Numbered from the stretch's first letter, positions 24,172 to 33,703 are shown. The stretch is DNA of 64,000 bases from Motiliproteus sp041586735 (GCA_041586735.1 JBFGZQ010000010.1:62001-126000), one strand, 5' to 3'. Numbers and translations: made by a program. Notes: a model not told the origin generated them from the letters alone.

Positions 24172-26271
24172 TTACTCATCAACGCCTTCGTCAGCACGCA
24201 GGTCTTTCATGCTCAGTTTGATCCGACCACGTGGATCGACTTCCAGGACCTTGACCTTGACCATCTGACCCTCTTTGAGGAAGTCGGTCACTTTCTCGAC
24301 CCGCTCCTTAGCGATCTGCGAGATGTGTACCAGACCATCTTTACCCGGCAGGATATTGATGAACGCGCCAAAATCGACGATCCGCTCGACCTTACCTTCG
24401 TAAATCCGGCCCACTTCGGCTTCTGCAGTGATCGCCATCACGGTATCGATCGCAGCCTGTGCCGCCGCTTTATCGGCCGCAAAGATCTTGATGGTGCCAT
24501 CATCTTCGATATCGATAGAGGCGCCTGTGGCTTCGGTGATGCCACGGATGGTCGCGCCACCCTTGCCGATCACATCACGGATCTTGTCTGGATTGATCTT
24601 GAACTGGGTCATCGCCGGGGCGTTGTCGTTCAGTTCAGGACGGGCGTAACCTATAACCTTGGCCATCTCGCGCAGGATATGCTGACGAGCTTCAAGAGCC
24701 TGCTCCAGTGCCTGGTCCATGATCTCTTCGGTGATGCCTTCGATCTTGATATCCATCTGCAGAGCAGTGATACCGTTCTCGGAGCCAGCCACCTTAAAGT
24801 CCATGTCGCCCAGATGATCCTCGTCACCCAAGATGTCAGTCAGAACGGCAAACTTGTCGCCTTCCTTAACCAGACCCATGGCGATGCCCGCCACCGGACG
24901 CTTGACCGGAACACCGGCATCCATCAGCGCCAGCGAGGCACCACAGACAGAGGCCATAGAGCTAGAACCGTTAGATTCAGTAATCTCCGAAACAACACGG
25001 ACGGTGTACGGGAACTCCTCCTGTGACGGCATCATCGCCTGGATACCACGACGCGCTAGACGACCGTGGCCAGTCTCACGACGGTTGGTACCCATCATGC
25101 GTGAGCACTCACCCACCGAATAGCCAGGGAAGTTGTAGTGGAACAGGAAGGGATCTTTACGCTCACCTTCCAGTGCATCGATGATCTGCTGGTCACGGCT
25201 AGTGCCCAGAGTCGCGGTAACGATCGCCTGAGTTTCGCCACGGGTGAACAGTGCCGAGCCGTGGGTCTTACCCAACACGCCCACTTCTACCTCGATCGGA
25301 CGCACGGTCTTGGTATCACGACCATCGATACGTGGCTCGCCGTTAACGACGCGGCTACGAACGATATGCTTCTCGACTGAGGCGAACAGTTTCTCAACGT
25401 CTTTGCCGTCGACGCCTTCGCCAGCCAGCTGGCCAACCGCTTCGGCTTTAACTTCACCCAGACGGCCGTAACGCGCCAACTTGTCGCTGATTGCATAAGC
25501 CTCGGTGATCGCTGCGCCGTAACCGTCGACGATCTGCTGCTTCAGTGCTTCATTAACCGCTTCTGGCTGCCAGTCCCAAGTCGGCTTGGCGTTCTCAGCT
25601 GCAAACTCGACAATCGCATCGACAACAACCTGCATTTCGTCGTGAGCAAAGAGTACCGCACCCAGCATCGTATCTTCAGACAGCTCTTGAGCTTCAGATT
25701 CAACCATCAACACAGCGTCTTTAGTACCGGCAACAACCATGTCCAGCAGTGAACTTTCCATCGCTTCGAAAGAGGGGTTCAAGATGTAACCATTCTCTTC
25801 GTCAAAACCCACGCGCGCACAACCTATAGGACCACTAAACGGGATACCGGAGATCGCTAGCGCGGCAGAAGTACCGATCATCGCTGCTACATCGGGGCAG
25901 TTTTTCTTGTCGGCAGAAACAACAGTACAGATCACCTGTACTTCATTCATGAAACCTTTCGGGAACAGCGGACGGATTGGGCGGTCAATCAGCCGTGAGG
26001 TCAGGGTCTCAAACTCGCTTGGACGCGCTTCACGCTTGAAAAAACCGCCAGGGATCTTACCCACAGAGTAAGTCTTCTGCTGGTAGTGAACCGACAGCGG
26101 GAAGAATGGCTGGTCGGCACGCGCTGTCTTGTTACCCACTACGGTACACAGAACCTGATTCTCACCCATGGTGATCAATACTGCGCCGGATGCCTGACGA
26201 GCAATACGGCCAGTTTCCAGAGTGATCTGCTGGTCACCATACTGGAAAGTCTTAGTCTTCGGATTCAACAC
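24172..26271 (-). CDS. pnp: Polyribonucleotide nucleotidyltransferase PNPase
   Basis: A 699-residue phosphorolytic 3'-5' exoribonuclease of the degradosome. Two RNase PH domains (first ends near residue 220; second with the FFPLSVHYQQKTYSVG-like GGETQAIVTATLG region and ENGITALQMDIKIEG), then KH (IRDVIGKGGATIRGITEATG) and S1 (GRIYEGKVERIVDFGAFI) domains. The frame runs to TTG 26289, but GAGGA lies in that stretch 7 nt before GTG 26271, and the family starts about ten residues before KTFQYG, so GTG 26271 is chosen. Downstream of rpsO, preceded by a structured leader. Confidence 0.96.
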   Translation of the reverse strand: MLNPKTKTFQYGDQQITLETGRIARQASGAVLITMGENQVLCTVVGNKTARADQPFFPLSVHYQQKTYSVGKIPGGFFKREARPSEFETLTSRLIDRPIRPLFPKGFMNEVQVICTVVSADKKNCPDVAAMIGTSAALAISGIPFSGPIGCARVGFDEENGYILNPSFEAMESSLLDMVVAGTKDAVLMVESEAQELSEDTMLGAVLFAHDEMQVVVDAIVEFAAENAKPTWDWQPEAVNEALKQQIVDGYGAAITEAYAISDKLARYGRLGEVKAEAVGQLAGEGVDGKDVEKLFASVEKHIVRSRVVNGEPRIDGRDTKTVRPIEVEVGVLGKTHGSALFTRGETQAIVTATLGTSRDQQIIDALEGERKDPFLFHYNFPGYSVGECSRMMGTNRRETGHGRLARRGIQAMMPSQEEFPYTVRVVSEITESNGSSSMASVCGASLALMDAGVPVKRPVAGIAMGLVKEGDKFAVLTDILGDEDHLGDMDFKVAGSENGITALQMDIKIEGITEEIMDQALEQALEARQHILREMAKVIGYARPELNDNAPAMTQFKINPDKIRDVIGKGGATIRGITEATGASIDIEDDGTIKIFAADKAAAQAAIDTVMAITAEAEVGRIYEGKVERIVDFGAFINILPGKDGLVHISQIAKERVEKVTDFLKEGQMVKVKVLEVDPRGRIKLSMKDLRADEGVDE

Positions 26272-26358
26272 AATGAATTCCTCTATCAATGAACCTGTTT
26301 ACAGTACTCTCGGCCCCATTGCCGACAATCTATTGCGGGCCTTCGCCCCGCCTGCAAA

Positions 26359-26467
26359 CCGTACTTTAATACCCCCAGCGCCACAGTCCTCGCCTGCACC
26401 TTCATTGAAGGAGTATCGAAAGCGGCATGGAGAGGGGCTGGAGCCATTAAAGTACGGGCTGATCAAC
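26359..26467 (-). promoter_or_regulatory. Long leader hairpin upstream of pnp
   Basis: CCGTACTTTAAT (26359-26370) and ATTAAAGTACGG (26456-26467) are perfect 12-bp arms. A second helix CCAGC/GCTGG lies just inside, and CCTTCA/TGAAGG near the apex. The extended stem stands 88-196 nt upstream of the pnp start on the transcribed strand. In E. coli a comparable pnp leader duplex is cut by RNase III, letting PNPase repress its own synthesis; the same role is inferred here. Confidence 0.65.
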
Positions 26468-26535
26468 AGATTGCTGAGCACAGTAACGGTTGTAGTTCTG
26501 GGTCACCTGACCCCTATAACAGATGTACAACGCTC

Positions 26536-26574
26536 TAAAACAACTAAGGCCCTGACCGTGGGTCAGAGCCTTAG
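26536..26574 (-). terminator. Intrinsic terminator between rpsO and pnp
   Basis: On the minus strand CTAAGGCTCTGACC pairs with GGTCAGGGCCTTAG around CAC and is followed by TTGTTTTAG. It sits 14 nt after the rpsO stop, like the partial rpsO terminator known in E. coli. Confidence 0.85.
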
Positions 26575-26587
26575 TGCGGAACGGCGT

Positions 26588-26854
26588 TTAGCGACGCAGA
26601 CCCAGACGACCGATCAGAGTCGTGTAACGCTCAACATTCTTGGACTTCAGGTAGTCCAGCAGCTTACGACGCTGGTTTACCATCCGGATCAGACCACGAC
26701 GTGAGTGGTGATCTTTCTTGTTGGCCTTGAAGTGAGACTGCAGACCCAGGATGTTAGCGGTCAACAGGGCTACCTGAACTTCAGGAGAACCGGTATCGCC
26801 TTCTTTGGTTTGGTAGTCAGCCAGGATGGCTGCTTTTTCTTCGGCTAATAGCAT
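26588..26854 (-). CDS. rpsO: 30S ribosomal protein S15
   Basis: An 88-residue primary 16S rRNA-binding protein (TGSPEVQVALLTANI, KKDHHSRRGLIRMVNQRRKLLDYLK, YTTLIGRLGLRR), matching the usual 88-89 residues. The longer frame from 26881 is rejected because AAGGAG lies 7 nt before ATG 26854. It stands between truB and pnp, the standard gammaproteobacterial order. Confidence 0.97.
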   Translation of the reverse strand: MLLAEEKAAILADYQTKEGDTGSPEVQVALLTANILGLQSHFKANKKDHHSRRGLIRMVNQRRKLLDYLKSKNVERYTTLIGRLGLRR

Positions 26855-26964
26855 GTTAATGCTCCTTTTTACGGTGCACACGCGTGCTCGGCAGGCGTGG
26901 TATTAAACAAACGTGCGTACCGTGCACAGTTACAGTACGACGCGACTGAACCGCTAGGCTAATC

Positions 26965-27927
26965 CTATGCGGTTTGTATCAGACGCTGGGGCTTTAATAC
27001 CCCTTGATCCGAAATCTGACCCAGACCGAGAAAACGCTGCTCGCTGCCGTCCGGGCTAAAAATAAGTACTTGATCCATGGCCGGTTGATCGCAGGGGATC
27101 GACTGGCCATGGGCAATTTTGCGTTGCTGCTCGACATCGATCACCACTCGAGGTAGATGGTCGACCGCCGTCCAAGTCGGCAATAATAACGCATCCAACG
27201 CCTGCAGGTCGCACTGTTTTTCAGCGTCGAACACCTTTTCATCGGCCCCCACTCCGGCGATCGCCTCGATCTCGGCCAGGGTCCGCATCATCGGCGCTTT
27301 ATAGGGACCCGAGTCGAGGCGCCGCAACCGAGCAACATGCGCACCGCAGCCCAGCAGCAGCCCTAGATCCTCGACAATGGAGCGAATATAGGTGCCCTTG
27401 GAGCAGTGCACCTCCAGATCGAGCTCATCACCCCGGAATGCCAACAGTTTGATGGCGTAGATAGTGACTCGGCGGCGTTTAACCTCGACCTTGATCCCTT
27501 GGCGAGCCAGCTTGTAGAGTGGCTGGCCATTGTGCTTGAGCGCCGAAAACATCGACGGTACCTGCTCGATCTCACCACTAAAATGCTCGACCAGCAGCGC
27601 TTCGATCTGGGCAACCGTATAAGTGCCGACCGGCAGCGTCTCTATCACCTGACCGTCGGCATCACTGGAATCGGTCCTGACCCCCAGTTTAGCCGTGGTC
27701 TGATAGCGCTTGTCCGCATCGAGCAGGAATTGAGAAAACTTGGTCGCCTCACCCAGACAGATCGGCAGCATACCGGTGGCCAAAGGATCCAGCGCACCGG
27801 TATGACCCGCCTTGGCGGCACCATAGATAAACTTGAGGCGCTGCAGCACGTAATTAGAGGTGACACCCGCCGGTTTATCCAGCAGCACCAACCCATCGAT
27901 CGCGCGCCCTCTACGCTGTCGAGCCAA
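26965..27927 (-). CDS. truB: tRNA pseudouridine-55 synthase TruB
   Basis: A 320-residue enzyme making pseudouridine 55 in the T-loop of tRNAs. Seen: GLVLLDKPAGVTSN, the catalytic block AGHTGALDPLATGMLPICLGEATKF (Asp nucleophile), KRYQTTAKLGVRTDSSDADG and KGTYIRSIVEDLG. The best start is TTG 27927, reading MARQRRGRAIDG like E. coli MSRPRRRGRDING, with the rbfA stop 5 nt upstream, so translation is probably coupled. Confidence 0.95.
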   Translation of the reverse strand: MARQRRGRAIDGLVLLDKPAGVTSNYVLQRLKFIYGAAKAGHTGALDPLATGMLPICLGEATKFSQFLLDADKRYQTTAKLGVRTDSSDADGQVIETLPVGTYTVAQIEALLVEHFSGEIEQVPSMFSALKHNGQPLYKLARQGIKVEVKRRRVTIYAIKLLAFRGDELDLEVHCSKGTYIRSIVEDLGLLLGCGAHVARLRRLDSGPYKAPMMRTLAEIEAIAGVGADEKVFDAEKQCDLQALDALLLPTWTAVDHLPRVVIDVEQQRKIAHGQSIPCDQPAMDQVLIFSPDGSEQRFLGLGQISDQGVLKPQRLIQTA

Positions 27928-27932
27928 GCCTA

Positions 27933-28415
27933 TCAGGCCTCGCCATCGCGGGAGGCTTGGCCATCACCTGAGCTATCGCTATCACGGGCGTTGTCAACAT
28001 CCTCGGCAGCTGCCTCAGAATCAACCTCACCGCGCTCACCCTGACGCAGCTGATCTTGCGATACCGCCTGCTCGATCAGCGACGCCATATAGTTGCCGCG
28101 CACCACCGAGCTATCGTAATGAAAGCGCAGTTGCGGCACCGCACGCAGCTTGATCAGTTGTGCTACACGGCCACGTAAAAAGCCCGCGGCACGGTTAAGA
28201 ATCTTAACCGATACCTCGGCTTGCGCCTGGACCTCCTCATAACTCCCCATCACCGTGATATAGATATCGGCATAGGAGAGATCACGGGAGATCTTGGCAC
28301 CGTTGACAGTCACCAGTCCCAACCGCGGGTCTTTGACCTCCTGCTGAATCAACTGAGCAAGCTCTCGCTGGAGCTGCTCAGCAATCCGCTGGGCTCGACT
28401 AAATTCTCTTGGCAT
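27933..28415 (-). CDS. rbfA: Ribosome-binding factor A
   Basis: A 160-residue KH-like protein that assists 16S rRNA 5'-end maturation and 30S assembly. Core motifs are REFSRAQRIAEQLQRELAQLI, KDPRLGLVTVNGAKISRDLSYADIYITV and LRAVPQLRFHYDSSV. A hydrophilic acidic tail of about 40 residues (DSEAAAEDVDNARDSDSSG) makes it longer than the E. coli protein (133 residues). It lies between infB and truB. Confidence 0.95.
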   Translation of the reverse strand: MPREFSRAQRIAEQLQRELAQLIQQEVKDPRLGLVTVNGAKISRDLSYADIYITVMGSYEEVQAQAEVSVKILNRAAGFLRGRVAQLIKLRAVPQLRFHYDSSVVRGNYMASLIEQAVSQDQLRQGERGEVDSEAAAEDVDNARDSDSSGDGQASRDGEA

Positions 28416-28456
28416 CTAGGTATCCGCTACAACATTAAGAATCATCAGCGCACGTC

Positions 28457-30940
28457 TTACAGATGACGCGCGATTTCGGTGACTTCAAAGACTTCGATCT
28501 GGTCACCGACCTTAACGTCATAGTTTTTCACCCCGATACCGCATTCGACACCGTTACGCACTTCGGCAACGTTGTCTTTAAAGCGTCGCAGTGAGTCCAA
28601 CTCACCCTGGTGGACCACAACATTGTCACGCAGAACCCGGATCTTCTTGCTACGAGAAACGGTACCTTCAACCACCATACAGCCAGCAACCTGGCCAAAC
28701 TTAGGCGAACGGAACACCTCACGCACATTGGCGATACCAAGGATCTCCTCACGCAACTCCGGTGCCAACATACCTGACAGGGCCTGCTTTACATCATCTA
28801 CGATGTCATAGATGACACTGTAGTAACGCAGATCGACACCTTCCTTCTCGATTAACGCTCGGGCAGTCACATCGGCACGCACATTAAAGCCGAAGATTAC
28901 CGCACTAGAGGCCAGAGCCAGGTTGACATCGCTCTCGGCAATACCACCCACGCCACTGGACACCACGTGAACTTTAACCTCGTCGGTGCCCAGATCCATC
29001 AACGAGCTGGTCAGCGCTTCCAGAGAACCCCGAACATCGGTCTTAAGAACCAGATTGAGGATAGACACCTTGTTGGCACCCATGTTGGCGAACACGTTAT
29101 CCAGCTTAGCCGCCTGCTGCCGGGCTAGTTTGACCTCTTTAAACTTGCCTTGGCGGAAGTTAGCCACTTCACGCGCCTTCTTCTCGTCCGCCACCACGGT
29201 GAATTCATCACCGGCATCCGGCGTACCGTCCAGACCCAGAATTTCAACGGGAATAGAGGGTCCTGCAGATTTTATCGCCTTACCGGTCTCATCGAGCATC
29301 GCCCGGACACGACCGTAGTTCTGGCCCGCTAAGACGACATCACCTGGACGCAGCGTACCGTTCTGAACCAGCAGCGTGGAGACCGCACCACGGCCCTTGT
29401 CCAGCCGTGATTCAACGACCACACCTTTGGCAGGCGCGGCGGGAACGGCGGTGAGCTCGAGCATCTCGGATTGCAGCAATACCGCATCCAACAACGCATC
29501 GATGCCCTCACCCGACTTGGCAGAGACCGGAACAAATGGCGTGTCACCACCCCACTCTTCAGGAATAACCTCTTTGGCAGCCAGTTCGTTCTTGACCCGA
29601 TCCAGATCTATACCTTCTTTGTCGATCTTGTTAATGGCAACCACGATAGGAACACCCGCGGCGCGGGCATGCTGAATCGCCTCGATGGTTTGTGGCATCA
29701 CGCCGTCATCTGCAGCGACCACCAGGATAACAATATCGGTCGCTTGAGCGCCTCGAGCACGCATTGCGGTAAACGCGGCGTGGCCCGGCGTATCCAGAAA
29801 GCTGATCATCCCATGACCGGTTTCAACGTGATAGGCGCCGATATGCTGGGTAATGCCTCCCGACTCGCCCGCGGTGACTCGGGTTTTACGGATGTAATCC
29901 AGCAACGATGTTTTACCGTGATCAACGTGACCCATCACCGTGACGACGGGTGCGCGCGACTCGATAGCACCCTCATAGTCGATATTTTCCAGAACCCGGT
30001 CTTCGATACTGGACTCGTCAGCGACATGGCCTTTATGGCCCATCTCTTCCACGACCAGTAGCGCGGTATCCTGATCTAGAATCTGGTTAATGGTCGCCGG
30101 CGCGCCCATCTTGAACATCACTTTAATGATGTCGGCAGCCTTGGTAGACAACAGCTTAGCAAGATCGGCAACGCTGATCGCCTCAGGAACAGCCACATCA
30201 TGAACCACGGCAGCGGTGGGACGCTCAAAGCTCTGCTGCAAGGCAGAAGGGGCCTTAAGCTTTTGGCGCTTAGGCGCTTTTAGACGACGCTCGTTATAGC
30301 TCGGATCAAAACCTTGACCGCGCTTAACGCCGGTACCGCGGCGCGCTGGGCGAGCAGCTTCCGGAGCCTCCTTACGCTTAGGCGAATCCTTCTTCAGCGC
30401 GGGCGCATCTTTCTTGGTCGGCGCTGACTTGGCTTTCGCCTTACTATCTTGCTCGGAGTTTAACTGTGCCTCTTTAGCAGCACGTGAGGCTTCTTCCTCC
30501 GCCTGGCGCTTATCCGCCTCAGCCTTCAACCGAGCCGCTTCCGCAGCATGGCGTATCGCAGCCACTTCGGCATCAGCACGCTTACGCGCGTCCTCTTCAG
30601 CCTTAGCTGCAGCATCTTCAGCCTGCTGCTCATCAGGGCTCAGCTCTTCACGCTTCACGTAGGTACGCTTTTTGCGAACCTCTACGTTAACGGTCTTGCG
30701 ACCACCCACCTTCAGGGTGCTAGTGGTCTTGCGGCTCAGCGTAATACGACGCGGCTGAGTATCCTCGTTGGCATCGCCATGGCTCCGCTTAAGATGTCCC
30801 AGCAACGTCTGTTTCTCTTCTTCGGTGACAGTATCACCTTCGGCGCTATGCCCTAAACCCGCAGCTTTCATTTGCTGTAACAGACGTTCAACGGGAACGT
30901 CCACCACGTCGGCAAGCTGTTTTACGTTCAGTTCTGCCAT
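28457..30940 (-). CDS. infB: Translation initiation factor IF-2
   Basis: An 827-residue GTPase that brings initiator tRNA to the 30S subunit. It has an N-terminal IF2N domain (MAELNVKQLADVVDVPVERLL), a long Ala/Lys/Glu-rich charged linker, and the G domain: G1 GHVDHGKTS, G2-region GITQHIGAY, G3 DTPGH, G4 NKID, G5 SAKSG. C-terminal IF2 domains follow. ATG 30940 (MAELN) is chosen over the frame start at 30982 on family N-terminus and GGAG 9 nt upstream. An internal start giving a short isoform, as in E. coli, was not searched in detail. Confidence 0.97.
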   Translation of the reverse strand: MAELNVKQLADVVDVPVERLLQQMKAAGLGHSAEGDTVTEEEKQTLLGHLKRSHGDANEDTQPRRITLSRKTTSTLKVGGRKTVNVEVRKKRTYVKREELSPDEQQAEDAAAKAEEDARKRADAEVAAIRHAAEAARLKAEADKRQAEEEASRAAKEAQLNSEQDSKAKAKSAPTKKDAPALKKDSPKRKEAPEAARPARRGTGVKRGQGFDPSYNERRLKAPKRQKLKAPSALQQSFERPTAAVVHDVAVPEAISVADLAKLLSTKAADIIKVMFKMGAPATINQILDQDTALLVVEEMGHKGHVADESSIEDRVLENIDYEGAIESRAPVVTVMGHVDHGKTSLLDYIRKTRVTAGESGGITQHIGAYHVETGHGMISFLDTPGHAAFTAMRARGAQATDIVILVVAADDGVMPQTIEAIQHARAAGVPIVVAINKIDKEGIDLDRVKNELAAKEVIPEEWGGDTPFVPVSAKSGEGIDALLDAVLLQSEMLELTAVPAAPAKGVVVESRLDKGRGAVSTLLVQNGTLRPGDVVLAGQNYGRVRAMLDETGKAIKSAGPSIPVEILGLDGTPDAGDEFTVVADEKKAREVANFRQGKFKEVKLARQQAAKLDNVFANMGANKVSILNLVLKTDVRGSLEALTSSLMDLGTDEVKVHVVSSGVGGIAESDVNLALASSAVIFGFNVRADVTARALIEKEGVDLRYYSVIYDIVDDVKQALSGMLAPELREEILGIANVREVFRSPKFGQVAGCMVVEGTVSRSKKIRVLRDNVVVHQGELDSLRRFKDNVAEVRNGVECGIGVKNYDVKVGDQIEVFEVTEIARHL

Positions 30941-30962
30941 TGATTGGTGCTCCAGTGAATCG

Positions 30963-32456
30963 TTACTCTTCAGATTCAGCAAACCAAGGGGCGCGCGCAG
31001 TCATAATCAGCGCACCAGCCTTTGCTTCATCCATACCGTCAATATCGATCAGATCATCGATCGACTGCTCTGCCAAATCTTCCATGGTAATGATGCCCCG
31101 ACTGGCGAGAACAAAGGCCAGGTGGCGATCCATCCCATCCATGCCAAGCAGGTCTTCGGCAGGTTCTACTTCTTCCAACTTTTCTTCTGACGCTATTGCC
31201 AGGTTCAGCAGTGCATCTTTAGCACGAGTGCGAAGTTCGTTGACGATATCTTCATCAAGACCTTCGATCTCCAGCATCTCTTCGAGCGGCACATAAGCGA
31301 CCTCTTCAAGCGAGGTAAAGCCTTCCTGGACCAGCATTTGCGCAAACTCGTCGTCGATATCCAGGTGTTCGGAAAAGATTTCAGTGATGCCACTGGACTC
31401 CTCCTCCTGCTTGGCGACAGCCTGCTCCGCAGACATGACATTCAGGGTCCAGCCGGTCAACAGACTGGCTAGACGGACATTCTGACCACCCCGGCCGATC
31501 GCCATGGCCAGATTTTCCTGGGCCACAGCCACATCCATCGAATGGGCATCTTCATCAACAACGATCGATGCTACCTCTGCAGGCGCCATCGCATTGATGA
31601 CCAGCTGCGCAGGATTATCATCCCAGAGAATAATATCGACACGTTCGCCATCGAGCTCCCCAGATACCGCCTGTACCCGCGAGCCACGCATACCGACACA
31701 GGCACCGATCGGATCGATACGGCCGTCGTTAGTCTTAACTGCGATCTTGGCACGAGATCCTGGATCACGCGCACTGCCGCGAATCTCGATAACCTGCTCT
31801 GACACTTCAGGCACTTCAATTTTAAACAGCTCAACCAGCATCTCAGGGCAGGTACGACTCAGAAACAGCTGCGGTCCACGAGCTTCACTGCGTACATCCT
31901 GAAGAATTGCTCGCATCCGATCGCCCATCCGAAACGTTTCACGGCCGATCAATTGATCACGATTCAACAACGCTTCGGCGTTATTGCCCAGATCAACAAT
32001 CACGCTGTCGCGGGTGACCTTCTTGACGGTGCCACTGACCAGTTCACCCACACGGTTGAGGTATTCATCAACAATCTTGGCGCGCTCAGCCTCACGGACT
32101 TTCTGGACGATAACCTGCTTAGCCGTCTGTGCAGCGATCCGACCGAAGCCGATCGACTCTACCTGTTCTTCATGGACATCACCGGCAGCCAGCGCGGGAT
32201 CTTTTTCATGAGCCTCTTCAAGGGTCAATTCGGTACCCAGCAGGGCCATCTGGTCATCGGCAACGACCTGCCAGGTACGAAATGTCTCGTAATCACCTGT
32301 AGCTCGGTCAATAACGACTCGAATATCTGCATCTTCGTCATAACGCTTTTTGGTTGCGGTTGCTAACGCCAACTCTATCGCTTCGAAAATGACGCTTTTA
32401 GGCACGTCTTTTTCGTTGGATACCGCCTCAACAACCAGAAGAATCTCTTTATTCAT
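30963..32456 (-). CDS. nusA: Transcription termination/antitermination factor NusA
   Basis: A 497-residue RNA polymerase-binding factor. In order: N-terminal domain (MNKEILLVVEAVSNEKDVPKS), S1 (LVSGTVKKVTRDSVIVDLG), KH1/KH2 (IGACVGMRGSRVQAVSGELDGE; AIGRGGQNVRLASLLTGW), and two C-terminal helix-hairpin-helix acidic repeats (LVQEGFTSLEEVAYVPLEEML; LASRGIITMEDLAEQSIDDL). The acidic repeats match the E. coli-type protein. It is between rimP and infB. Confidence 0.97.
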   Translation of the reverse strand: MNKEILLVVEAVSNEKDVPKSVIFEAIELALATATKKRYDEDADIRVVIDRATGDYETFRTWQVVADDQMALLGTELTLEEAHEKDPALAAGDVHEEQVESIGFGRIAAQTAKQVIVQKVREAERAKIVDEYLNRVGELVSGTVKKVTRDSVIVDLGNNAEALLNRDQLIGRETFRMGDRMRAILQDVRSEARGPQLFLSRTCPEMLVELFKIEVPEVSEQVIEIRGSARDPGSRAKIAVKTNDGRIDPIGACVGMRGSRVQAVSGELDGERVDIILWDDNPAQLVINAMAPAEVASIVVDEDAHSMDVAVAQENLAMAIGRGGQNVRLASLLTGWTLNVMSAEQAVAKQEEESSGITEIFSEHLDIDDEFAQMLVQEGFTSLEEVAYVPLEEMLEIEGLDEDIVNELRTRAKDALLNLAIASEEKLEEVEPAEDLLGMDGMDRHLAFVLASRGIITMEDLAEQSIDDLIDIDGMDEAKAGALIMTARAPWFAESEE

Positions 32457-32483
32457 TCCACCGCCTCACTCAACTCCGGTTAT

Positions 32484-32939
32484 TTAAAACCGGGGAACAA
32501 CATTCGCCTTATCAATAGAATCGATCGGCAGCAAATACTCGTGCTTATCGACCTCGATGACCACATCTCCCTCTTCAACGCCTTTTAATAAGCCGCTGAA
32601 CCTGCGCCGTCCCTCGAAGGGAGTGCGCAGACGAACCTGAACTTGATAACCTATAAACTGGGTATATTGCGCCAACGTAAATAACGGACGATCCATTCCC
32701 GGAGATGACACCTCCAAGGTGTACTCACCGGAAATAGGATCTTCAACATCAAACACCCCGCCGAGCTGACGACTCACAGCCGCACAATCATCGACGGTGA
32801 TGCCGGCTTCAGCATCGATAAAGATCCGTAGACTGGTATGACGCCCCTGAGAGACATACTCTACGCCCCAGAGCTGATAACCCAGCCCCGTGACCACAGG
32901 CGCAATCAGCGCATCCAACCGTTCACTTTTGGTCGCCAC
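32484..32939 (-). CDS. rimP: Ribosome maturation factor RimP
   Basis: A 151-residue factor for 30S assembly. Motifs: GYQLWGVEYVSQGRHTSLRIFIDAEAGITVDDCAAVSRQL, YTLEVSSPGMDRPLF and a C-terminal Sm-like beta barrel. The start is GTG 32939, with GAGG 6 nt upstream. First gene of the rimP-nusA-infB-rbfA-truB-rpsO-pnp series; an intrinsic-terminator hairpin lies 23 nt before it. Confidence 0.95.
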   Translation of the reverse strand: MATKSERLDALIAPVVTGLGYQLWGVEYVSQGRHTSLRIFIDAEAGITVDDCAAVSRQLGGVFDVEDPISGEYTLEVSSPGMDRPLFTLAQYTQFIGYQVQVRLRTPFEGRRRFSGLLKGVEEGDVVIEVDKHEYLLPIDSIDKANVVPRF

Positions 32940-32961
32940 ACAAAACCTCTATTTCAGAAAC

Positions 32962-32984
32962 AAAAAATGGGTCAAAGACCCATT
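32962..32984 (-). terminator. Terminator/attenuator just upstream of rimP
   Basis: AATGGGTC pairs with GACCCATT around a 3-nt loop and is followed on the transcribed strand by a run of six T that overlaps the stem end. No coding gene ends nearby; the tRNA already has its own terminator at 33084-33110. It thus lies in the rimP-nusA leader, where E. coli also has terminators, and may allow NusA to control its own operon. Confidence 0.78.
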
Positions 32985-33083
32985 CTACTCACCCGATTCA
33001 ACCCGATTTCAAGCCAAACAAGCGCATCTACCATCAAAAACGCAACATTTACCACAAAAAAAGAAACACTAAAGATTGCAGCT

Positions 33084-33110
33084 AATAAAAAGCCCCTAAA
33101 AAGGGGCTTC
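33084..33110 (-). terminator. Terminator of the secG-tRNA-Leu transcript
   Basis: AAGCCCC and GGGGCTT around TTTTTA (minus strand), followed by TTTTATT. It ends the glmM-tpiA-secG-tRNA direction of transcription about 120 nt after the tRNA. Confidence 0.88.
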
Positions 33111-33232
33111 TCGCTTTAAACTCTGCCTCTTAAAATTAAGACGCTGGAAATCGAGTCTTAAATTCAATAGCAGATTATAAAACTAGCAACCCGCTTACAC
33201 AAGCCAGGCTGCAACAGCTTGTCACTCTAATA

Positions 33233-33319
33233 TGGTACCGAGAGCGGGACTTGAACCCGCACGACCCTAAAGTCACTACCCCCTCAAGATAGCGTGTCTA
33301 CCAATTCCACCACCTCGGC
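33233..33319 (-). tRNA. leuU: tRNA-Leu (GAG anticodon)
   Basis: An 87-nt class II tRNA. The acceptor arm starts GCCGAGG and ends CTCGGTACCA, so CCA is encoded. The D-arm has GGAATTGGTAGACA, the anticodon loop TTGAGGG gives GAG, and the T-arm GGTTCAAGTCC is normal, with a long variable arm between. It lies 10 nt after secG, as leuU does in E. coli, so it is probably processed from the secG transcript. Confidence 0.96.
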
Positions 33320-33329
33320 AAAACTACTT

Positions 33330-33680
33330 TCAATCAGCCCTAGGCACATCAGTGCTTAGCTGAGTATTTTCTTTAAGCGTCGGCGCTTGCTGCGCCGCTT
33401 GCTCGATGACCTCAGACGAAGGCACGCCCTGGTCAGAAATCGATTCTGCTTTCTGCTTGGCATAGACCGCCAAGGTAAAACTGGTCAAAAATATACCTAA
33501 AGCAACGATACCCGTGAGTCGACCTAAAAAACTACCGGTGCCCTGACTACCAAACATAGTCTGAGATGCACCACTACCAAAGGCCGCACCCGCTTCGGCA
33601 CCTTTACCCTGCTGCAATAATACCAGCGCGATTAACGCTACCGCCAGCACCACATGAGCAATAAGAATTAACGTTTCCAT
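33330..33680 (-). CDS. secG: Preprotein translocase subunit SecG
   Basis: A 116-residue inner-membrane protein with two hydrophobic helices (about 3-22 and 53-73) joined by the conserved loop LLQQGKGAEAGAAFGSGASQTMFGSQGTGSFL. It assists SecYE-mediated export. A polar C-terminal tail follows. It stands between tpiA and tRNA-Leu. Confidence 0.96.
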   Translation of the reverse strand: METLILIAHVVLAVALIALVLLQQGKGAEAGAAFGSGASQTMFGSQGTGSFLGRLTGIVALGIFLTSFTLAVYAKQKAESISDQGVPSSEVIEQAAQQAPTLKENTQLSTDVPRAD

Positions 33681-33703
33681 CTATCACTGCCTGATTTTAT
33701 CGA

